Below are positions 50,387-55,324 of a stretch of 55,324 nucleotides of DNA, in pieces (positions within the stretch are counted from its first letter, which is position 1; every line of letters begins with the position of its first letter). The DNA comes from PALSA-612 sp046729255 (GTDB lineage Bacteria > Actinomycetota > Thermoleophilia > Gaiellales > Gaiellaceae). The notes under the pieces are model-generated. The model was not told where the DNA came from. It was given only the letters and a program-made list of their open reading frames with translations, and did no database searches. Both the position numbers and the translations under genes were made by a program. The stretch covers positions 1 through 55,324 of the forward strand of contig JBKPGF010000074.1 of the NCBI GenBank assembly GCA_046729255.1, in the 5' to 3' direction.

Positions 50387-51579
50387 TCGATCTCCGGGCA
50401 GGCCGCGTCGACCCCGACACGTTTCGCGCTGCTCTGGCTCGCCGCGACGCCGGCGAGCTCTTCGACGACCTCCTCGCCGCGGACGCTCGCTGGCGTGACG
50501 CGAGCACGCGCCGCGACCAGGTGCGAGCCAGCCAGAAGAGCCTCGGGAAGCCGTCGACCGACGAGCAGATCGAGGAGGCGCGTCGCCTGAAAGCCGAGCT
50601 CCAGCAACTCGACGCAGAGCTGGCAGCAGCCGAGCGTGAACGCCAAGAGCTCTGGGATCGCATCCCGAACGTGCCCGACGAGTCGGTGCCCGAGGGCGGA
50701 GAGGAAGATGCCGCCGAGGTGAAACGCGTCGGCGAGCCGCCGGCACTCGACGAGCCGCGTGAGCACACCGAGGTCGGCCGCTTCGAGATGGAGCGCGCGG
50801 GGCGGGTGTCGGGCTCGCGCTTCGGCTTCTGGGTCGGCGACACGGCGCTGCTCGCGCTCGCGCTGTACCAACTCGCGCTCAACCGGTTGACCGGGAAGGG
50901 TTTCGTCCCCGTGCTGCCGCCCGTCCTAGTGCGCGAGGCGGCGCTCTACGGAACTGGGTGGCTCCCGTCGCCCGACCCGAACTCCTACCGCCTCGACGGC
51001 GAGGCTCTGTACCTCGCCGGCACCGCCGAGATCCCGCTTTCCGGGCTGCACGCCGACGAGATCCTCGACGCAGACGCCCTTCCGCTCCGCTACGTCGGCT
51101 TCTCGCCGTGCTTTCGCTCGGAGGCGGGAGCGGCCGGCAAGGACACGCGAGGGATGTTCCGCGTGCACCAGTTCAACAAGGTCGAGCAGTTCGTGTTCAC
51201 GCGGCCGGAAGACTCGTGGGCCGAGCACGAGTACCTCCTGGCCAATACCGAGGAGATCGTCGCCGAGCTCGAGCTCCCGTACCGCGTCGTCGTGCTGGCG
51301 ACGGGAGACATGTCCAAGGCGTCCGCGAAGACGTACGACATCGAGATCTGGTTCCCGTCACAGGACCGCTACCGGGAGACGGCGTCCGTCTCCAACACGA
51401 CCGACTACCAGGCACGGAGGCTCGACGCCCGCTTCCGGGCGGAGGGCGGGCCGGAGCCGGTGCACACGCTCAACGGCACGGCCGCAGTCGACCGCATGGC
51501 GCTCGCGGTCCTCGAGAACTTCCAGGGCGAGGTGCCCGGCGCGCTTCAGGCGTTCGGCGCGCCCTCGCGGATCTCGTAG
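50383..51579 (+). CDS. serS: Seryl-tRNA synthetase
   Basis: 398 residues, slightly short for SerRS. The N-terminal tRNA-binding coiled coil (about 25-95) is seen in TRRDQVRASQKSLGKPSTDE and EEARRLKAELQQLDAELAAA. Catalytic class II motifs: TAEIPLSGLHADE, motif 2 FRSEAGAAGKDTRGMFRVHQ, YDIEIWFPSQDRYRETASVS with TDYQARR, and motif 3 LNGTAAVDRMALAVLENFQG. ATG at 50383 overlaps the stop of the HAD gene. Charges tRNA-Ser (and would charge tRNA-Sec if the cell has one). The C-terminus overlaps the convergent cyclase gene by 34 bases. Confidence 0.95.
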   Translation: MIDLRAGRVDPDTFRAALARRDAGELFDDLLAADARWRDASTRRDQVRASQKSLGKPSTDEQIEEARRLKAELQQLDAELAAAERERQELWDRIPNVPDESVPEGGEEDAAEVKRVGEPPALDEPREHTEVGRFEMERAGRVSGSRFGFWVGDTALLALALYQLALNRLTGKGFVPVLPPVLVREAALYGTGWLPSPDPNSYRLDGEALYLAGTAEIPLSGLHADEILDADALPLRYVGFSPCFRSEAGAAGKDTRGMFRVHQFNKVEQFVFTRPEDSWAEHEYLLANTEEIVAELELPYRVVVLATGDMSKASAKTYDIEIWFPSQDRYRETASVSNTTDYQARRLDARFRAEGGPEPVHTLNGTAAVDRMALAVLENFQGEVPGALQAFGAPSRIS

Positions 51580-52634
51580 ACGCGCATCCTCGTTCCTCGA
51601 AGCTCTAGCTCCCCGGCGCCGGCGAGTGCGACGTCGCCTACCTCACTTGTACCGAGCAGGCCTCGGGTCACTTCAGATACCAAGGTCTGCCCACTGCCTG
51701 CGGCATGGCACATTCGAGAGCAGAAGTACACCGGGCGCCCGATCGGACCATAGGCCGTCGTGACGAGCTCGCCGGAATGAACACCCATCCGCATGCCCAG
51801 TTGCACGTCGCCCGGCCAGCTGTGGGCGGAAATCCTTCGCCGGAGTTCCACCGCAGCTTGCACGGCGGCCCGAGGCGACCGGAAGATTGCCACTGTCGAG
51901 TCGACGAATGAGACCGCGCTATAGCCCTCGTACTCCCGGAGAACGTCTTGGGTCAGCTGGTGGCACTCGGCGATGAGTGCGCGGAACGTCTCCGGAGCGA
52001 GCGACTCCATGAACGCCGTCATCTGCTCGACATCAGTCTGGAGGACGGTCGCCGTCTCCGTTCCCGCCCCAGCGCCTTCCGGCGTGTCGAGCGGGGGAAA
52101 GTCGGAGGTCAGGCCGTCGATCACGAGTTCGAAAATCTGCTCAGGCCAGACGAGTCCCTTCAGACGATGGGCGCCGAGGTCGCGCATGTGGAGACCAGGG
52201 AAGTCGTCATCCGCAACGATTCCCGCTGTCGAGCGCGACAACAGCACTTGTCCTCCGTGACCGGCGGCGCAGATCCGTGCGGCCCGCGTAAGCGCAAGTC
52301 CGGCATAGCCCTCCTCCCACACTTGAGGCTCCGCCGTGTGGAGACCCATCCGCAGCCGCACCTCCACTTCGCCGGGCCAGTCATGCGCCGCATGCGACCG
52401 CTGTGCCGCCGCCGCGGCCAGCACCGCGTCGCGCGCCGTGTCGAAGGCAGCGAACAGAGAGTCGCCCTGCGTGTCCACCTCAACACCGCCGTGCTCTTCG
52501 AGCGCAGCGCGAAGCAGGTGGCGACTGTCAGCGAGCACACCGGCGTAGCGCTCAGCAAGCCTGCGCGTGAGGTCCGTCGACGACTCGACGTCGGTGAAGA
52601 GGAACGTAACGGTTCCCTGCGGCAGCTCTCGCAC
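51546..52634 (-). CDS. Tandem adenylate/guanylate cyclase-domain protein
   Basis: 362 residues from GTG at 52632-52634. Two class III nucleotidyl cyclase domains. Domain 1: GTVTFLFTDVESSTDLTRRL with the first metal Asp, EVDTQGDSLFAAFDTARDAV with the second, and RMGLHTAEPQVWEEGYAGLA. Domain 2 (about 205-345): VLQTDVEQMTAFMES, SAVSFVDSTVAIFRSPRAAV and RMGVHSGELVTTAYGPIGRP. Domain 2 has lost the Gly before the second Asp and the conserved FTD phenylalanine, so it may be a regulatory pseudo-domain pairing with domain 1. No sensor domain is visible. Confidence 0.8.
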   Translation of the reverse strand: MRELPQGTVTFLFTDVESSTDLTRRLAERYAGVLADSRHLLRAALEEHGGVEVDTQGDSLFAAFDTARDAVLAAAAAQRSHAAHDWPGEVEVRLRMGLHTAEPQVWEEGYAGLALTRAARICAAGHGGQVLLSRSTAGIVADDDFPGLHMRDLGAHRLKGLVWPEQIFELVIDGLTSDFPPLDTPEGAGAGTETATVLQTDVEQMTAFMESLAPETFRALIAECHQLTQDVLREYEGYSAVSFVDSTVAIFRSPRAAVQAAVELRRRISAHSWPGDVQLGMRMGVHSGELVTTAYGPIGRPVYFCSRMCHAAGSGQTLVSEVTRGLLGTSEVGDVALAGAGELELRGTRMRVYEIREGAPNA

Positions 52635-52674
52635 GCCGCCGATCGTTGCACGCCGCGGAGTACGCTGTTCTACG

Positions 52675-52761
52675 GGCGGGGTGCCGGAGCGGTCGAACGG
52701 GACGGTCTTGAAAATCGTTGGCCCGGCAACGGGTCCGTGGGTTCGAATCCCACCCCCGCCG
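52675..52761 (+). tRNA. tRNA-Ser(UGA)
   Basis: 87 bases. Acceptor GGCGGGG/CCCCGCC with G73, D arm with GGTCGAAC loop, anticodon stem ACGGT/ATCGT with loop CTTGAAA giving anticodon UGA (reads UCA), a long variable arm (GGCCCGGCAACGGGTCC region) typical of serine tRNAs, and T arm GTGGG/CCCAC around TTCGAAT. CCA is not encoded. Lies 1.1 kb from serS. Confidence 0.92.
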
Positions 52762-52783
52762 CTGTAACCATGAGCGTCCAACG

Positions 52784-53317
52784 GTGCAGCAGCCTGTCAT
52801 CTACCTGATCACCGGCCCGATGGCGGCTGGGAAGTCGACTGTTGCGCGCCTGCTTGCGTCTCGCTTCGAGCGTGGCGTGCATCTCGAAGGCGACGTGTTC
52901 CGCCGAAGCATCGTCACTGGGCGCGCGGAGATGACCCCTGAACCGTCGCAAGAGGCAGTCGAGCAGTTGCGCTTGCGCTACAGACTCGCCGCGGCGGCCG
53001 CCGACACGTACTTCCAGGCGGGCTTTAGCGTCGCTCTGGAGGATGTCGTCGCGGGGCCGCTGCTCGACGACTGCCGCGCGATGGTCCGCGGCCAGCCCTG
53101 CCACGTCATCGTGCTGCTGCCGTCCATCGAGGCGGTTGCTGCTCGCGAAGCCGGGCGAGACGCCGAGGGTTACAGCCGCTGGACGATCGAGCAGCTCTAC
53201 GAGGGCTTCGTCGACACGACTTCGCGCATCGGCATCTGGCTCGACACGACGGATCTCACTCCCGAGGAGACCGTCGAGGAGATCCTCGCGCAGACGACCG
53301 CGAGCCCTCGCCGGTGA
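52784..53317 (+). CDS. P-loop small-molecule kinase (chloramphenicol-phosphotransferase-like/AAA_33)
   Basis: 177 residues from GTG 22 bases after tRNA-Ser. Walker A YLITGPMAAGKSTVARLLAS at residue 9, an LEGDVFRRSIVTGR segment with the Asp seen in gluconate and chloramphenicol kinases, and VALEDVVAGPLLDDCRAMV with a Walker-B-like strand. LLPSIEAVAAREAGRD carries the lid arginine. The phosphate acceptor cannot be named. Followed, 26 bases on, by the TGA-containing DCC gene. Confidence 0.78.
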   Translation: MQQPVIYLITGPMAAGKSTVARLLASRFERGVHLEGDVFRRSIVTGRAEMTPEPSQEAVEQLRLRYRLAAAAADTYFQAGFSVALEDVVAGPLLDDCRAMVRGQPCHVIVLLPSIEAVAAREAGRDAEGYSRWTIEQLYEGFVDTTSRIGIWLDTTDLTPEETVEEILAQTTASPRR

Positions 53318-53343
53318 TCATCGCCTCCCCTTAGGCTCGCGGC

Positions 53344-53763
53344 GTGGATGACGTCGCCGCGACTCCGTCTCAAACGCTGCCGCGCGCCGTCTTGCTGTAC
53401 GACGGCGGGTGAAGGCTCTGCCGCTGGGCGGCGAGGGTCGCCGTCAAGCTCGATCGCCGCGGTGATCTCGCCCTCGTTCCCCTCGAGGACGAGGAAGCCG
53501 ACCGGCTGCTCGCATCGGTTTCTGCGGACGAAAGAAGCAGATGCTGGTGGTTCGTGGGTCGCGACGGCACTCCCGTCCCTGGCGACGGCGGCGGCGGCCT
53601 TGCCCTCCTCGTGTATCTCCCCTCGACGCGGTTCATCGGCCAGGTGCTCCGCGCCGTGCACGCCTCGCCCCTACTGGACGCTGTGGACAGGCTCTTCGCT
53701 CGCCATCGCGGACGCCTCGGCAAGTTCGTGCCGGAAGGACCGGCGCCACACCGGATCCCGTAG
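53344..53763 (+). CDS. DCC-family (DUF393) thiol-disulfide oxidoreductase with in-frame TGA at the first redox Cys: candidate selenoprotein
   Basis: Frame from GTG at 53344, the first start codon after an in-frame TAG at 53332. Codons 1-22 read to AVLLYDGG; codon 23 (53410-53412) is TGA; the frame then stays open for 116 codons to TAG. DCC proteins begin YDG-x-C-x-x-C-x-W; here TGA stands exactly at the first Cys, giving YDGG-U-RLCRW if read as selenocysteine. The rest fits the family well: ARVAVKLDRRGDLALVPLED, ADERSRCWWFVGRDGTPV, FIGQVLRAVHASPLLDAVDR and LFARHRGRLGKFVP. Total 139 residues, the usual family length. Alternative: a TGC/TGT to TGA nonsense mutation in a dying gene. Confidence 0.6.
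53427..53445 (+). promoter_or_regulatory. Candidate bacterial SECIS stem-loop after the in-frame TGA
   Basis: GGCGGCGA (53427-53434) pairs with TCGCCGTC (53438-53445), eight pairs including one G-U, around a GGG loop. The loop starts 22 bases after the TGA. Bacterial SECIS elements typically have an apical loop 16-37 bases after UGA with a G in its first two bases, which this meets. A competing hairpin (53416-53435, bulged T, loop TGG) lies closer. GC-rich DNA makes chance hairpins common, so this is supportive only. Confidence 0.4.
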
Positions 53764-53779
53764 AAGGCTCGCCAGAATC

Positions 53780-54424
53780 TCAGCCCGTGGACAAGAGCGG
53801 CACGGCGCCCAGCGCTTGTCTGCCACTCCGCGTCGGCTCGAGGCCGAGGGCCATGAAGAGCCTCGGGCGTGTGATGTCGTCGACGATCTCGCGTAGCGAA
53901 GCGGCCGGCACGCGGGCGGGGCTGCCGCTCAGAGCGCGCTCCAACGCAACGAGATCAGCTTCTTGAGCAAGCTCGTCGCGCTCAACGATGAAGAAGACGT
54001 AGTCGCTGGTCGGGAGTGAAACGGACACAAGCGTCGCCGACGTCTCGCGGAAGGTCCGGACCGCGAGCTCGAGGGCCTCACGGCGGGGCGCGAAGGCAGT
54101 CGCCGGCCGTGCGGAACGCGGCCCGGGATAGGGACACGTGGCGCGAAGCGGGCAGATCCCGTAGTGGATCCCGTTGTCGGCGGGCACGACTCGGAGCCCG
54201 AGGAAGTCAGCGGTCAGGAGGAGGTAGTACTCGATGACGTTCGTCGGGGACGCCTCGGTGACGCTGAGCTTCGGGCCGCGAACGTAGCGAGCGGAGACCT
54301 CGGCTTTGATGCTCCGCGCCCTCGACAGCGCGACCGGGTCCAGCGAAGTCGATCCGGCCAGAGCTGCGGCTGCCGTCGTAGCGGTCACCGCGGCCAGGAC
54401 GAGTGCGACCACAGCTCTCCTCAT
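53780..54424 (-). CDS. Secreted protein of unknown function, paralogue B of a two-member family
   Basis: 214 residues from ATG at 54422-54424, which gives the clean signal peptide RRAVVALVLAAVTATTAAAA; an ATG at 54460 would add 12 residues. The core aligns with paralogue A (31050-31730): LSVTEASPTNVIEY, VPADNGIHYGICPLRATCPYP, ARPATAFAPRREALELAVRT, ETSATLVSVSLPTSDYVFF, IVERDELAQEADL and DDITRPRLFMALGLEPTRSG. Two Cys at matching places. No known domain. Converges with the DCC gene (17 bases apart). Confidence 0.65.
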   Translation of the reverse strand: MRRAVVALVLAAVTATTAAAALAGSTSLDPVALSRARSIKAEVSARYVRGPKLSVTEASPTNVIEYYLLLTADFLGLRVVPADNGIHYGICPLRATCPYPGPRSARPATAFAPRREALELAVRTFRETSATLVSVSLPTSDYVFFIVERDELAQEADLVALERALSGSPARVPAASLREIVDDITRPRLFMALGLEPTRSGRQALGAVPLLSTG

Positions 54425-54471
54425 GACGCGGACAGTGCGCTCCGCGGGCCCGAACCGCATCCAGGAAAGCC

Positions 54472-55263
54472 CTACAGTTCGACGAGCGGTCGCGTTCGGG
54501 CGATCAGACGTTCGTTACCGACCTGATCGGCCGCCTCGATCTCGACTCTGACGCTGTGCTCGGCTGCTCGCGGGTGGACGCCGAGCACGACCGATGTCGT
54601 GCCGGAGCCGGCGATGCCGTACTTCGCCGCCAGCAGGAGGCTGCTCCGTCCAGTGACGAGGTACGAGACCGGACCGCCGGAGGCGTCACGAGCCTTGAAC
54701 GAGATGCGAACGACGTACGCGCCACCCGGCTGCCTCGGCTTGTCTATGGAGATGCCGCGCAGGGTCAGCAGCGGAGGGACGTCGTCGAAATCGACCACTC
54801 CGCGCCACACTTCGGAGGCAGCGCCGTTGTCGAGCAGCACTCGCGCATAGGTGCCCTTCCCACGCAACCTCTCGAAGTCGCCGGTGCCTTCGACGATCTG
54901 CCACGCGCCCTCCTCGTAGCCCCAGGACGGATCTCCGCCGAGGACCCACGTGCGAGCGATGACGCTGCCACCCCCGTCGTCGCACTCGTACCGGCGCAGC
55001 CCCGTGAGCAAGCCGTTGACCACGGCCTGCTCGACATCGCCGCCCGATCCGTGGTCGCACAGCGGCGGGAGCGCACTGAACGACCCTTCGTCGCGAAACC
55101 CGAACGCGAAGGTCCCCGTGTCGGTGGACGTCGTGCGCGAGCCGTCGAACTCGAGCATGAACGCCGTCCGTCCAGGCCCCACGGACGCCGAAGCCGTGAC
55201 TGCAGCCACGCCTGCGAGAGCGAGCGCAACGGCCGACCTCCATATGCAGCTACTCCGGCGCAT
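54472..55263 (-). CDS. Secreted beta-rich protein of unknown function
   Basis: 263 residues; ATG at 55261-55263 with GGAAGGA upstream. Signal peptide SAVALALAGVAAVTASASVG. The first part (30-150) has FMLEFDGSRTTSTDTGTFAF and WQIVEGTGDFERLRGKGTYA, resembling lipocalin/allene-oxide-cyclase-like barrels with the 'GTG-x-F-x-x-[IL]-x-G-x-G' turn. The second part (170-263) is an Ig-like beta domain: YVVRISFKARDASGGPVSYL, VRVEIEAADQVGNERLIART. Three Cys may form disulfides. Function unknown. The last 61 bases of the window beyond it hold no gene. Confidence 0.6.
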   Translation of the reverse strand: MRRSSCIWRSAVALALAGVAAVTASASVGPGRTAFMLEFDGSRTTSTDTGTFAFGFRDEGSFSALPPLCDHGSGGDVEQAVVNGLLTGLRRYECDDGGGSVIARTWVLGGDPSWGYEEGAWQIVEGTGDFERLRGKGTYARVLLDNGAASEVWRGVVDFDDVPPLLTLRGISIDKPRQPGGAYVVRISFKARDASGGPVSYLVTGRSSLLLAAKYGIAGSGTTSVVLGVHPRAAEHSVRVEIEAADQVGNERLIARTRPLVEL

Positions 55264-55324
55264 CGTGTCCTTCCCTTGCTCGTTCCGTGACCGCAGAGTG
55301 CGGAGCCGTCCTGAAGTCGAGCCA

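Noticed and set aside
52675..52761. tRNA near the TGA-containing gene considered as tRNA-Sec
   Set aside because: The anticodon is UGA (serine, reads UCA), not UCA; acceptor and T stems have ordinary 7 and 5 pairs. It is tRNA-Ser and gives no evidence for Sec decoding.

Overview
High-GC bacterial DNA (roughly two thirds G+C). GTG and TTG starts are common, and ATGA, GTGA or TTGA stop/start overlaps are very frequent. The gene mix points to an actinomycetote, most likely an uncultivated member of the class Thermoleophilia (Gaiellales/Solirubrobacterales type): several winged-helix AlkZ-like proteins, LuxR/LAL regulators, cytochrome c lipoproteins with Thr-Glu linkers, F420/LLM oxidoreductases and a LIV-I transporter with sugar/alcohol dehydrogenases. 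No 16S rRNA is present, so the taxonomic placement is inference. No CRISPR array, insertion sequence, phage gene or integrase was seen, and no gene-free stretch exceeds 300 bases.

Layout. (1) 1-5156, minus strand: a partial S51 peptidase, a cupin, and an operon of a TIM-barrel sugar isomerase with two E1-alpha/E1-beta 2-oxoacid dehydrogenase pairs; the second beta subunit is only an N-terminal stub. (2) 5157-8737: a putative palindromic operator, a GMC oxidoreductase, a decayed dihydrofolate-reductase-like gene, a PPOX-type flavoprotein and a flippase-like membrane protein. (3) 8796-23725: a catabolic and transport region with acetoacetate-CoA ligase, a VOC protein, an SDR, two zinc alcohol dehydrogenases, a GMC oxidoreductase with its small subunit, a complete LIV-I type ABC transporter, a benzoylformate-decarboxylase-like ThDP enzyme and a MetE-C-like methyltransferase. 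(4) 23788-26617: an operon of amidase, amidohydrolase and NTF2-like protein. (5) 26614-39627: three AlkZ-like winged-helix paralogues, LtrA, a phosphotriesterase stub, a serine hydrolase, a LAL regulator, tRNA-Ala(CGC), an O-methyltransferase, an LLM oxidoreductase and an MBL hydrolase. (6) 39645-44990: a nitrate/sulfonate/NMT1-type ABC importer with two duplicated binding proteins, each fused to a cupredoxin-like domain that has lost its copper ligands. (7) 45167-51579: CtaA, a membrane protein fused in frame to a cytochrome c lipoprotein, a HAD phosphatase and serS. (8) 51546-55324: a tandem cyclase-domain protein, tRNA-Ser(UGA), a P-loop kinase, a DCC-family redox protein with an in-frame TGA, and two secreted proteins.

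The best candidates for something new are: the DCC-family (DUF393) gene at 53344-53763, in which the first cysteine of the CxxC redox motif is a TGA codon followed by a stem-loop that fits bacterial SECIS rules, so it is a possible selenoprotein; a two-copy dispersed hairpin element (38862-38920 and 49445-49502) whose 10-bp stem shows compensatory base changes; a pair of paralogous secreted proteins of unknown function; and the SBP-cupredoxin fusions. Several truncated enzyme genes (E1-beta, phosphotriesterase, DHFR-like) show ongoing gene decay, which is also the main competing explanation for the TGA-containing gene.
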